Source: Rhodoplanes sp. Z2-YC6860 (GTDB taxonomy: Bacteria > Pseudomonadota > Alphaproteobacteria > Rhizobiales > Xanthobacteraceae). Taken from it: DNA of 64,000 nt. Below are positions 9,263-19,200 of this stretch, in pieces; the first letter of the stretch is position 1, and each line of letters opens with the position of its first letter. The notes below the pieces were generated by a model that had not been told where the DNA came from, ran no database searches, and saw nothing but the letters and a program-made list of their open reading frames with translations. The stretch is taken from positions 7,152,029 to 7,216,028 of the forward strand of contig NZ_CP007440.1 in assembly GCF_001579845.1 (NCBI RefSeq). Reading direction: 5' to 3'. The position numbers and the translations under genes were made by a program.

Positions 9263-9345
9263 CGGAATGCCTCACTGCAATGCGCAAGAACGGCTGGTGA
9301 TTCGAGGGCTGTCGCCCTAGGTTGCGGCATGACCTTGGAATCCCG

Positions 9346-11043
9346 ATGACTGACGTGACCCAGATCGAGACCGACGTGCTGGTGATCGGTTCCGGCGCGG
9401 CGGGAATGTACGCTGCGATCGAAGCCGCTCGCCTCGGCTGCAGCGTTCATGTGATCGACCGGAGCCTGATCGGACGCGGCGGCGCCACCGTGATGGCGCA
9501 GATGACCGTGGCCGTCGCCTTGGGCGACGACGCCCCCGACCACTGGAGCCACCATTACCGGGACACGCTGACCGCCGGCCGCGGGCTGTGCAACGAGGCG
9601 CTGTCGCGCCTGCTGTGCGAAGAAGGCCCCGAATGCATCCGCGAGCTGGATGCCTGGGGCGTCGGCTGGGCGCGCCGGAACGGCAAGATCACCTCGGCCT
9701 TTGCACCGGGCCACGACCGGCCGCGCTGCGTCTATGTCGATTTCCTCAACACCGGTCCGGCGGTGTCGAAGACGATGCGCACGGCGCTGCACAAGACCAA
9801 AGGCATCAGCCGCTCGGGCGATCTCTGCGTGGTCGATCTGGTGAAGTCCGGCGGCGAAGTCACAGGCGCTGTCGCCTGGCATGCGGGCAGCGGCAAGCCG
9901 GTGCTGTTCTCGGCCAAGACCACCATCGTCGCGACCGGCGGGCTGACGCGGCTCTATCGCCGCAACAGCGCGTCGAGCAACATGGGGGGCGACGGCTACG
10001 CGCTCTGCATGCGCGCGGGCGCGCCCGTGCTCGACATGGAGTTCGTGCAGTTCTTCCCGATCGGGCATCTCGCGCCACGGCTGATCGGCATGGATCCGAT
10101 CATGTGGGATCCGTTCCGCTACAAACTCGGCGGCAAGCTGCTCAACCGCGACATGCAGCCGTTCACCGACCGCTACGGCGTCGCGGAAGACGGCAAGTAC
10201 ATCATCACCCGCGATCTCGGCACCTACGCGATCCTGAAAGAGGTCGCGGCCGGCCGCGGCTCGCCGCACGGCGGCGCGTATCTGAGCTTCCAGCACGTGC
10301 CGGAAGAGAAACTGCGCGAGGCGTTCGGCCCGGTGATCGACAAGCTGGCGGAGAACGGCATCGACCTGACCAAGATGGCGGTCGAGGTGGCGCCGATCGC
10401 CCATTACCACATGGGCGGCGTTGCCGCCGACGTGCGGATGCAGACCGAACTGCCGGGGCTTCTGGTCGCGGGCGAAGCGGTCGGCGGCGCAAACGGCGCC
10501 AACAGACTCTCAGGCAACGCCATCACCGAAGCGCTGGTGTTCGGCCGTCAGGCCGGCCGCACCGCGGCGGCCCGCGCCAAGGCCGTGCGCGCGGTCGAGG
10601 CCAAACCTGAAGCGGCCCGCGAGGCGATCGATCTCATCGCCAGCGAGGGTCCGAAGGATCAGCCGAATTCCGCCGAACTGGTGGCGCGGTTGCAGGCCGT
10701 GATGTCCGACGATGTCGGACCGCTCCGCACCAAGGACGGTCTCACCCGCGCGCTCGCCGCCATCGACCAGATGACGGGCGAAATCGGCGACCGCCCGTTC
10801 GGCGGCACGGCGCCCTTCGATATGGCCCGGCTCGACTGGTTCGATCTGCGCAACATGCTCCTCGTCGCGCACACCGTCACGAAAGCCGCCCTCGCCCGCA
10901 CCGAAAGCCGCGGCGCTCATCAGCGCGAGGACTTCCCGGGCATGCTCGAACAATGGCACGTCAACCAGGTCGCCCGGCTGTCCGGCAAGACCGTCACGCT
11001 GACCTCGGTGCCGGCTGCGCCGATCGCGCAAGCGGCGCAATGA
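9346..11043 (+). CDS. SdhA/FrdA-like FAD-dependent oxidoreductase with altered active site
   Basis: 565 residues from the ATG at 9346 (an in-frame TTG lies at 9322). N-terminal FAD site VLVIGSGAAGMYAAIEAA, C-terminal GANRLSGNAITEALVFG, and HYHMGG at 353-358 are typical of succinate dehydrogenase/fumarate reductase flavoproteins. Arg289 (TRD) matches the substrate-side arginine. Two differences stand out: the QFHPTG histidine is Phe237 (QFFPIG), and the HTxAAQGG histidine that covalently binds FAD in SdhA is missing (GGATVMAQM). It is therefore probably not a succinate enzyme and binds FAD non-covalently. The next gene is a partner 2Fe-2S protein. Confidence 0.88.
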   Translation: MTDVTQIETDVLVIGSGAAGMYAAIEAARLGCSVHVIDRSLIGRGGATVMAQMTVAVALGDDAPDHWSHHYRDTLTAGRGLCNEALSRLLCEEGPECIRELDAWGVGWARRNGKITSAFAPGHDRPRCVYVDFLNTGPAVSKTMRTALHKTKGISRSGDLCVVDLVKSGGEVTGAVAWHAGSGKPVLFSAKTTIVATGGLTRLYRRNSASSNMGGDGYALCMRAGAPVLDMEFVQFFPIGHLAPRLIGMDPIMWDPFRYKLGGKLLNRDMQPFTDRYGVAEDGKYIITRDLGTYAILKEVAAGRGSPHGGAYLSFQHVPEEKLREAFGPVIDKLAENGIDLTKMAVEVAPIAHYHMGGVAADVRMQTELPGLLVAGEAVGGANGANRLSGNAITEALVFGRQAGRTAAARAKAVRAVEAKPEAAREAIDLIASEGPKDQPNSAELVARLQAVMSDDVGPLRTKDGLTRALAAIDQMTGEIGDRPFGGTAPFDMARLDWFDLRNMLLVAHTVTKAALARTESRGAHQREDFPGMLEQWHVNQVARLSGKTVTLTSVPAAPIAQAAQ

Positions 11044-11053
11044 AAGCTGCGCA

Positions 11054-11401
11054 ATGAGCGACACCGCGACCCTGAAAATCTGGCGCGGCCTCGATAAGGC
11101 CAACGGCCATTGGGAAACCCACGAGGTGCCGTTCGAGCGCGGCCAGTCGGTGCTCGACGGCATTCGCTGGATCCGCGTCAACAAAGATCCGTCGCTGGCG
11201 ATCCGCTTCTCCTGCATCAACGCCAACGCCTGCAAGGAATGCATGCTGGAGCTCGACGGCGAGACCGTCTATGCCTGCACGGCTCGGCTTGAGCCGCGCG
11301 AAATGACGCTCACGCCCTTGTCCAACAAGCCCCTCGTGCGCGATCTTGTCACCGAGATTGCGCCGCCCGCCGAGCGTTTTGCCATCGCCGCGAAACGCTG
11401 A
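11054..11401 (+). CDS. Stand-alone SdhB-N-domain-like 2Fe-2S protein
   Basis: 115 residues that match only the N-terminal ferredoxin domain of SdhB/FrdB: LKIWRG at the start, VLDGIRWI, the cluster cysteines Cys54, Cys60, Cys63 and Cys75, and LVRDLVTE near the end. The C-terminal domain with the 4Fe-4S and 3Fe-4S clusters is absent and the gene ends cleanly, so this looks like a natural short form. Spacing between the first two cysteines is five residues instead of the usual four. It starts 10 bases after the SdhA-like gene and probably forms a soluble two-subunit enzyme with it; there is no membrane anchor subunit. Confidence 0.85.
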   Translation: MSDTATLKIWRGLDKANGHWETHEVPFERGQSVLDGIRWIRVNKDPSLAIRFSCINANACKECMLELDGETVYACTARLEPREMTLTPLSNKPLVRDLVTEIAPPAERFAIAAKR

Positions 11402-11467
11402 ACATCCCCCGCAAACCCTTCCACCCAATGGAAGGGATAAGAACAGTGACCGGAGAATGAAGAGACA

Positions 11468-12994
11468 ATGAGCGTGCAACGGAAACCTGTCGCCTTCGGC
11501 GATATGCGCAACTGGATGAAGACGCTGAAGTCCGCTGGCGAGCTTCGCGAGATCGACGCCGAGGTCGATTGGAACGTCGAGCTCGGCACCGTGACGCGCA
11601 TGGCGCAGGGACCGGGCACGGGCCCGGCGCTCCTCTTCAAGAACATCAAGGACTACAACAAGAACACCACGCGCTGCGGCCAGGTGTTCACCGGCAGCAT
11701 CGGCAGCTATCGCCGTGTCGCCATGTTGCTCGGCATGGAGCCCGACACCCATCCGCGCGATATCGTCAAGGTCGGACGCACCATCCTCGAGGGCCAGATT
11801 CCGCCGCGCATCGTCAAGGACGGGCCGTGCAAGGAGAATGTCCTCACCGGCAAGGACATCAACCTCTACGACTTCCCGGTGCCGCATTGGAATCGCGTCG
11901 ATGGCGGCCGCTACGTCCTGACCTATGGCGGCGTGGTCACCAAGGACCCCACGACCGGCATCATGAACGTCGGCGTCTATCGCGGCATGGTCTCGGCGAA
12001 GGACCGCATCCCGATCCTGATGTGGCGCGCCCAGCACATCGGCCATCACGTCACCGCCTGGCAGAATGGCGGCTCTTCGGAGATGCCGATCGCGGTCGCG
12101 ATCGGCTGGGAGCCGTCGCTAGCCTTCACCGGCGGCTCGCCGGTGCCGAAGGGCATCTCCGAGTATGACGTGATGGGCTCGATCCGCGGCGAGCCGGTCG
12201 ATCTGGTGAAATGCGAGACCGTCGACCTCTACGTGCCGGCCACCTCCGAGATCGTCATCGAGGGCTATCTGCAGCTCGATCCGAAGAACTGGGACATGGA
12301 AGGCCCGTTCGCGGAGTTCACCGGCTACGTGGCCGGTGACAAGAGCCCCAAACCGACCATCCGCGTCACCGCCATCACCCACCGCAACAATCCGATCCTG
12401 CGCGGCACGGTCGAGGGCTCGCTGCCCGGCTCCTATTCGGAGAATGGCATCTGCTCGTCGATCATGCGCGCCTCGACGGCCTGGAACGTGCTCGACCGCG
12501 CGGGTGTGCCGGGCGTCACCGACGTGTGGTGCCCGCCGGTGCAGACCGGCATCAACCTCTTGATCCGCATGAAGTCGTCCTACCGCAACCAGGCCAAGCA
12601 GGCCGCCAACGCGATCTGGGGCTCATCGGCCGCGCACGTGCGCTACAAGCACATCACCGTGGTCGACGACGACATCGACATCCACGACTATGCGGCGGTC
12701 GACTGGGCCATCGCCCAGCGCGTCAACGCCGGCGAGGATGACATCATCATCATGCCTTCGACCTTCGGCGCAGGGCTCGACCCGTCCACCCGCAAACGCG
12801 ACCGCAACCCGGCGCTGTTCGGCACCGGCAAGTGGAATCGCCTGCTGATCGACGCCACCATGAACCTCGACTACGACCCCGATCCGGAGCTCGGCGGCGC
12901 CCGCTTCCCGCCGAAGGTCTGGCCGGAGCAGACCGATATCGACGCTACAATGAAGCGCTGGAGCGAGTTCGGGTTGAAGCCGAAGGGCGATTGA
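11468..12994 (+). CDS. UbiD-family (prenylated-FMN) decarboxylase
   Basis: 508 residues, the family length. The core motifs YVLTYGGVVTKDP and GIMNVGVYRGM (about residues 152-180) and EGPFAEFTGYVAGD (about 277-290, holding glutamates expected of the E-R-E active site) are present. UbiD enzymes use prenylated FMN made by UbiX to decarboxylate or carboxylate aromatic, heteroaromatic or unsaturated acids. No ubiX-like gene is visible, so the cofactor must come from elsewhere in the genome. It lies 66 bases after the SdhA-like/2Fe-2S pair and ends in a strong terminator. Relatives include HmfF- and PcdA-type catabolic members, but the substrate is not determinable. Confidence 0.92.
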   Translation: MSVQRKPVAFGDMRNWMKTLKSAGELREIDAEVDWNVELGTVTRMAQGPGTGPALLFKNIKDYNKNTTRCGQVFTGSIGSYRRVAMLLGMEPDTHPRDIVKVGRTILEGQIPPRIVKDGPCKENVLTGKDINLYDFPVPHWNRVDGGRYVLTYGGVVTKDPTTGIMNVGVYRGMVSAKDRIPILMWRAQHIGHHVTAWQNGGSSEMPIAVAIGWEPSLAFTGGSPVPKGISEYDVMGSIRGEPVDLVKCETVDLYVPATSEIVIEGYLQLDPKNWDMEGPFAEFTGYVAGDKSPKPTIRVTAITHRNNPILRGTVEGSLPGSYSENGICSSIMRASTAWNVLDRAGVPGVTDVWCPPVQTGINLLIRMKSSYRNQAKQAANAIWGSSAAHVRYKHITVVDDDIDIHDYAAVDWAIAQRVNAGEDDIIIMPSTFGAGLDPSTRKRDRNPALFGTGKWNRLLIDATMNLDYDPDPELGGARFPPKVWPEQTDIDATMKRWSEFGLKPKGD

Positions 12995-13026
12995 TCACCG
13001 CGCCGATTTGGCATCAGACGATTGAC

Positions 13027-13053
13027 GAGGCCGGTTGAGACCCAACCGGCCTC
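13027..13053 (+). terminator. Rho-independent-type terminator after the UbiD gene
   Basis: GAGGCCGGTTG, a five-base AGACC loop and CAACCGGCCTC form a perfect 11-bp GC-rich stem, followed by AAACTTTTC. It separates the + strand catabolic block from the convergent RND genes. Confidence 0.8.
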
Positions 13054-13074
13054 AAACTTTTCGGGCTTCCAGCC

Positions 13075-16000
13075 TCAGGTGTGCGCCGCCTTGGCCTCGC
13101 CGGCCTCGGTGGCCGCGACCTCCGGCATGAACAGCCGCGCCACCGTCGGGATCACCAGGAGGCTGCAGATCGGCGACAGCAGCATGCCGCCGACGATGAC
13201 GCAGGCGAGCGGCTGCTGCACCTGTGAGCCGATGCCGGTCGACAGCGCCGCCGGCACGAGACCGATGCAGGCCGATAAGCCGGTCATGAACACCTGGCGC
13301 ATGCGCGCTTCGCCGGCCCGCAGGACCGCGGTCTCGGTCCCCAGGCCTTCTTCCAGGCCGCGGCGGATGTAGGAGACGAGCAGGATGCCGTCCATGGCGG
13401 CGACGCCGAACAGCGAGATGAAACCCACGGCCGCCGACACGCTGGCGTTCAGTCCGGCCACGTAAAGCCCGAGGATTCCGCCGCAGACCGCGAACGGAAT
13501 TCCCGACAGCGCAATGAGGCTGTCGCGCACCGAGTTGAACAGGCTGTAGAGCAGCGCGAGGATCAGGAGCAGGCTGAGCGGCACGATCACGGCGAGGCGC
13601 TTCTTGGCCTCCTGCAGCGCGCCGAATTCGCCCGACCACTCCATGCGATAGCCCTGCGGCAGCGGCACCTTCTCGGCGATGCGCTGCTGGGCCTCCGCCA
13701 CCGTCGAGCCGAGATCGCGCTCGCGCACGCTGTATTTCAGCGGGATGAAGCGCCGGCTGTTCTCGCGGTAGATATAGGCCGCGCCAGTGTCGAGCTTGAC
13801 GTCCGCGACGTCGCTCAGCGCGATGTAGGCGAGTCCGGTCTTGGGATCGCTGCCGGGCAACGCAATCGGGATCGAGCGGATGGCGTCGACGTTATCGCGG
13901 TACCGCGCGGCGAACCGCACGGTGAGAGGCGAATTGATCTCGCCCTCATAGACCCGCGTGATCTCCTGGCCACCGATCGCCGCCTGCACCACGGTGTTGA
14001 TGTCACCGACCGTAAAGCCGTAGCGCGCCGCTTTCGTGCGGTCGATCTTCACCGTGAGATTGGGCTGACCGAGAAGCTTGAACGCCGCCGGATTGACCAC
14101 CCCGGGCACCTGGGCGAGCTCGGACTTGATCGCCTTCGACAGCCGCTCGAGCTCGCCGAGATCGGGGCCGAACAGCTTGACCGAATTCTCGCCTTTAACC
14201 CCCGACACCGCCTCTTCGATGTTGTCCTGGATGTATTGCGAGAAGTTGAAGTCGATGCCGATGAACTCGTTGGAGAGCTTCTCGTTCATCTGGCGGACCA
14301 GCTCGTCCTTGGTCAGGCCTTTCGTCCACTCGCCTTGCGGCTTCAACGGCACGAAGAACTCGGCGAGGAACGAGCCGTCCGGGTCGGTGGCGTCGTCGCC
14401 GCGGCCCTGCTCCGAGGCCACCGTCTGCACCGGCTGGAATTGCAGGATAGCACGACGGATCGCGCCGACCGCATCCATGCCGGATTCGAGATTGATGGTC
14501 GGCGGCATCACGGCGCGGATCCAGAGGTTGCCCTCTTCGAGCTTGGGCAGGAACTCGGTGCCGAGCTGGGAGCCGAGCGTGCCGACCAGCAGCAGGAAAC
14601 CCACCGCGATGCCGGCGGCGCGGCGGGCATTGTGGACCGCGAGCGGCAGCAGCCGCTGATAGGCGTTGCGGACGCCGCGCACCAGGAAGGTCTCGACCTC
14701 CTCGAGTTTCTCGGGCAGCAGCACGGACGCGAGCACCGGCGTCACCGTGAAGGTCGCGATCACGGCGCCGGCCAGAGCATACGCATAGGTGCGCGCCATC
14801 GGCCCGAAGATCTGGCCTTCGACACCCTGCATGGTGAACAGCGGCAGGAACGCCGCGATGGTGATGATCACCGAGAAGAAGATCGCCTTGTCGACCTCGA
14901 CCGCGGCGGTCAGAACGCGGTGCAGCTTGTCGCTCAGCGCCGCGGTCCGGTCGCTGAAGGCGCGATGGGTGTGGTGGGCGAGATGGCGGAAGATGTTCTC
15001 CACCATGATCACCGTGGCGTCGACGATGATGCCCAGATCAATGGCGCCGATCGACAGCAGGTTCGCCGACTCGCCGCGCAGCACCGTGATGATGACGGCG
15101 AGCAGCAGCGCCACCGGAATGGTGGCCGCCACGATGATCGCGGAGCGCAGATTGCCGAGAAACAGCCACTGGATGATGAAGATCAGCGCGATGCCGAACG
15201 CCATATTGTGCAGCACGGTGTGCACCGTGACGGCCACGAGATCGCCGCGGTCGTAGAACGGCAGGATCTGGACGCCCTTGGGCAGCGAGCCGTCGGTGTT
15301 GAGCCGTTTCACCTCCTCGCGCACCCGCGTCACCACATCCATGGTGCGCTCGAACTTCTGCATCAGCACGATGCCGTTGACCACGTCGGTGTGGTCGTCG
15401 CGGCCGGCCATGCCGAGCCTCGGCCGGTACCCGACCTGCGACCTGGCCACGTCCGAGAGCAGCACCGGGAAGCCGTTCTGCTGGGTCAGGACGATGTTGT
15501 CCATGTCCTTGACCGAGCTGATGACGCCGATGCCGCGCACGTTCACCGACTGCTCGCCCATCGAGATGGTGCGGCCGCCGACATTGGAGTTGCTGGAATT
15601 GATGGCGTTGATGATCTGCGGCAGTGTCAACCCATAGGCCCGCATCTTGTTGAGATCGATCTCGGCCTGGAATTCCTTGGTCTTGCCGCCCAGCACCAGC
15701 ACGTCGGCAACGCCGGGCACGAGCCGCAGCCGCCGCTCGACCGTCCAATCCTGCAGGGTGCGCAGCTCGATCAGGTCCATGCCCGGCGGGCCGGAGAGCT
15801 GGTAGCGGAAGATCTCGCTGATGGTGCCGGCCGGCGAGATCACCGGCTGGACCACGGCCGGCAGGTCGGCCTCCTTCAGCCGGTTCAGCGCCTGCTGGCG
15901 GACGAAGTAATAGTCACGGCCGTATTCGAATTGCAGGCGCACGAAACCCAGCGCGAACACCGAATTGGAGCGGATGAACTTCAGGCCCGGCGTGCTCGCC

Positions 16001-16218
16001 ACCGCGATTTCGATGGGCACGGTGACGTAACGCTCGACCTCTTCGGGAGACTGGCCAGGATACTGTGCGATGATCTCGATGATCGGCGGAGCCGGATCGG
16101 GATAGGCCTCGATGTTGAGCACCGAGAACGCACCAAGACCCAGGGCCAGGAAGGCCGCAAAACCGATCAGGACCAACGGTCGCCGCGACAAGCACGCGGC
16201 TATCAAATGACGAATCAT
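13075..16218 (-). CDS. RND efflux pump, heavy-metal (CusA/CzcA) family, second pump of the operon
   Basis: 1047 residues, full length, with an N-terminal membrane segment, two large periplasmic loops and two blocks of membrane helices. The TM4 proton-relay motif AIDLGIIVDATVIMVEN near residue 392 keeps the D-x5-D-x6-E pattern known from CzcA. RND pumps drive substrates out across the envelope with the proton gradient, together with an adaptor and outer-membrane channel. It lies 80 bases after another RND pump of the same family, with a good GGGGAG ribosome site. The specificity (metal or organic) cannot be told from the relay motif alone. Confidence 0.93.
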   Translation of the reverse strand: MIRHLIAACLSRRPLVLIGFAAFLALGLGAFSVLNIEAYPDPAPPIIEIIAQYPGQSPEEVERYVTVPIEIAVASTPGLKFIRSNSVFALGFVRLQFEYGRDYYFVRQQALNRLKEADLPAVVQPVISPAGTISEIFRYQLSGPPGMDLIELRTLQDWTVERRLRLVPGVADVLVLGGKTKEFQAEIDLNKMRAYGLTLPQIINAINSSNSNVGGRTISMGEQSVNVRGIGVISSVKDMDNIVLTQQNGFPVLLSDVARSQVGYRPRLGMAGRDDHTDVVNGIVLMQKFERTMDVVTRVREEVKRLNTDGSLPKGVQILPFYDRGDLVAVTVHTVLHNMAFGIALIFIIQWLFLGNLRSAIIVAATIPVALLLAVIITVLRGESANLLSIGAIDLGIIVDATVIMVENIFRHLAHHTHRAFSDRTAALSDKLHRVLTAAVEVDKAIFFSVIITIAAFLPLFTMQGVEGQIFGPMARTYAYALAGAVIATFTVTPVLASVLLPEKLEEVETFLVRGVRNAYQRLLPLAVHNARRAAGIAVGFLLLVGTLGSQLGTEFLPKLEEGNLWIRAVMPPTINLESGMDAVGAIRRAILQFQPVQTVASEQGRGDDATDPDGSFLAEFFVPLKPQGEWTKGLTKDELVRQMNEKLSNEFIGIDFNFSQYIQDNIEEAVSGVKGENSVKLFGPDLGELERLSKAIKSELAQVPGVVNPAAFKLLGQPNLTVKIDRTKAARYGFTVGDINTVVQAAIGGQEITRVYEGEINSPLTVRFAARYRDNVDAIRSIPIALPGSDPKTGLAYIALSDVADVKLDTGAAYIYRENSRRFIPLKYSVRERDLGSTVAEAQQRIAEKVPLPQGYRMEWSGEFGALQEAKKRLAVIVPLSLLLILALLYSLFNSVRDSLIALSGIPFAVCGGILGLYVAGLNASVSAAVGFISLFGVAAMDGILLVSYIRRGLEEGLGTETAVLRAGEARMRQVFMTGLSACIGLVPAALSTGIGSQVQQPLACVIVGGMLLSPICSLLVIPTVARLFMPEVAATEAGEAKAAHT

Positions 16219-16298
16219 CGCGCGCTCCCCGCGAGCATGAGGGTTTTATAGCCGATAAGAGCGCTGACCAGAAACGTGAAACCAGAGGCCGCGAAGCC

Positions 16299-19200
16299 TC
16301 AGGCGTGCGGCGCCGAATGGAGGGGATCAGACACCGTTTCCGGCGCGGTGCTGGGAACCTGCCGGCGCGAGAACATCTCGATCAGCACCGGCAGGGTCAC
16401 CAGGATCACGATGGGCGCCAGCATCATGCCGCACACCACCACGGTGGCGAGCGGCTTCTGCACCTGGGAACCGATGCCAGTGGACAGCATGGCCGGCAGG
16501 AGCCCGATTCCGGCGATGACGCAGGTCATCAGCACCGGGCGCATTTGCAATTCGCCGGTGCGCAGGATGGCGGTGCGGCGGTCCAGGCCCTGGCAGATCA
16601 GGGTGTTGAACTGCGACAGGATGATGATGCCGTCCATGGTGGAGATGCCGAACAGAGCGATGAAGCCGATGGCCGCCGACACGCTGAACGGGATGTCCAT
16701 GATGACGAGGCCGAAGATGCCGCCGACCACCGCCATTGGGATCACGCTCATCGCCAGTGCGGTGTCTGCCACCGAGCCGAAGTTGATCCAGAGCAGGAGC
16801 GCGATCAACCCGAGACTGATCGGCACCACGACCTGCAGCCGCGCGATGGCGTCCTTGAGATTGCCGAACTCGCCGACCCATTCCATGCGCGAGCCCAGCG
16901 GCAGAACAACCTGCTGCTCGATCTTGGACTGCGCCTCGAGAATGGCGCTACCCAGGTCGCGGTCGCGCACGCTGAATTTGATCGGCAGATAGCGCTGTTG
17001 CTTCTCGCGATAGATGTAGGACGCGCCGGACACCAGGTTGACGGTCGCGACCTCGGACAGCGGAATCTGCATGACGCCGCCGCTCGGGTTGGTCACGCTG
17101 ATACGGATGTCGCGGATGGTCTCGGCGGCCTCGCGGAACTTGGGCGCGAGCCGCACGATGATTGGGAAATAGCGGTCGCTGCCTGGCTCGTAGAGGTTGC
17201 CACCGGTCTCGCCGCCGATCGCGATATGGACCGTCGAGTTGATGTCACCGGGTGTCAGCCCGTAGCGCGCAGCGCGCTTGCGATCGACGTCGATCTGCAA
17301 GGTCGGCTGACCAAGCGAGGCGAACACGGCGAGATCGGTGATGCCCTGCACCGTGCCCAACACGGCCTTGATCTTGTTCGCGGTCTCGGTGAGCTTGACG
17401 AGGTCGTTGCCGAACAGCTTGATCGAGTTCTCGCCCTTCACGCCGGACACCGCTTCCGCAACGTTGTCCTGTAGATATTGCGAGAAGTTGAACTCGACGC
17501 CGGGGAATTCAGCCTGAAGCTTCTTCAGGATTTCGGCTGTCAGGTCGTCCTTGTCGATACCCGGGCGCCAGTCCTTCACCGGCCTGAGCGGCACGAAGAA
17601 TTCGGCATTGAACGAGCCCGCCGCGTCGGTGCCGTCGTCAGGCCGGCCCTGCTGCGACACCACGGTCTCGACCTCCGGGAAGTCGCGAATGAGCCGCCGC
17701 ATCTGGTTGACGTAGCCGTTGCCCTCGTCGAGCGAGATCGTCGTGGGCATGGTGGCGCGAACCCAGAGATTGCCCTCTTCGAGCTTCGGCAGGAATTCAA
17801 GTCCAAGCATGCGGACCGTGATCGCCGTCACCACCAGCAGCGCGGCGAGCCCGCCCAGCACGATCGGCTTGTTGCGGACTGCGTAATGCAGCACCGGCGT
17901 GTAGACCCGGTGCAGCACCCGCACCAGGATCGTTTCGGTCTCCGCGACATGCTCCGGCAGGATGATGGCGGACAGTGCCGGTGTCACCGTGAAGGTGGCG
18001 ATCAGGCCGCCGAGCAGCGCATAGGCGTAGGTCTTGGCCATCGGGCCGAAGATGTGGCCCTCGACGCCGGAAAGCGTGAACAGCGGCAGGAAGCCCGCAA
18101 TGATGATGCAGGCCGCGAACAGGATCGAGCGGTTGACGTCGCAACCGCCGCAAAAGATCGCGGCAAGCTTGCCGGTGAAGCCTTCGGGTGTCTGCGGATG
18201 ACGGGTGCCGGGCGCTTCATGCAATTCGCCGAGCCGCCGGAAAATGGCTTCCACCATAATCACGGTGGAATCGACGATCAGGCCGAAGTCGATGGCGCCG
18301 ACCGACAAGAGGTTCGCGGACTCGCCGCGCATCACCAGAATGCCGATGGCGAAGAACAGCGCAAACGGGATGGTCAGTCCAACGATCACGGCGCTGCGAA
18401 GATTGCCGAGGAATAGCCATTGCAGCAGGAAGACGAGCCCGATGCCGACAATCATGTTGTGCAGCACGGTGTGCGTCGTGGTGTCGATCAAGTTCTGCCG
18501 GTCGTAGATGCGTTCTATCTTGACGCCTGGCGGCAGGATATTGCCGTTGTTGATCCGATCGACCTCGGCACGCACGCGCGCGATGGTTGGCGAGCTCTGC
18601 TCGCCGCGTCGCATCAGCACGATGCCTTCGACCACGTCGTTGTCGTCGTCCTGGCCGGCAATGCCGAGCCGCGGCTGATTGCCGACGATGACCGTGGCGA
18701 TGTCCTTCACCAGAACCGGATTGCCGTTGTTCTGGATCAGCATGGTGTTGGCGAGGTCTTCAGGCGACTTGATCAGGCCGACGCCGCGGACCACCGCCGC
18801 CTGCGGTCCAATGTTGATGGTGTTGCCGCCGACGTTGACGTTGCTGTTGTTGAGGACCTGGAGCACCTGGGCGAAGGTCACGCCGAAGGCCAGCATCTTG
18901 TTGAAGTCGACCTGGACCTCGAAGGTCTTCGTCTTGCCGCCCCAGCCGGTCACGTCGATCACGCCCGGCACGGCGTGGAAGCGCCGCTCCAACACCCAGT
19001 CCTGCAAGGTCTTCAAGTCGGTGACGCTGAAGTTGCGCGGCGCCGTAAGCCGGTAGCGATAGATTTCACCGATCGGGCTGATCGGGGAGATCTGCGGCTG
19101 CGCGCCGTTGGGAAGCTGCGGCAGCTGCGCCAGACGGTTCAGCACCTGCTGCAGCGCTTCCTCATAGGTGTAATCGAAGGTGAACTGCAGCTTGACGTCG

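Noticed and set aside
9346-11401. Succinate dehydrogenase/fumarate reductase SdhAB
   Set aside because: The small protein has only the 2Fe-2S domain, there is no membrane anchor, and key active-site residues differ.
14236-16251. Very long open frame on the strand opposite the RND pump (also 36294-38321, 49035-51155, 4980-6674)
   Set aside because: These are antisense shadows caused by high GC in third codon positions. Their proteins are His/Arg/Asp-rich, without motifs, and lie fully over well-recognised genes.
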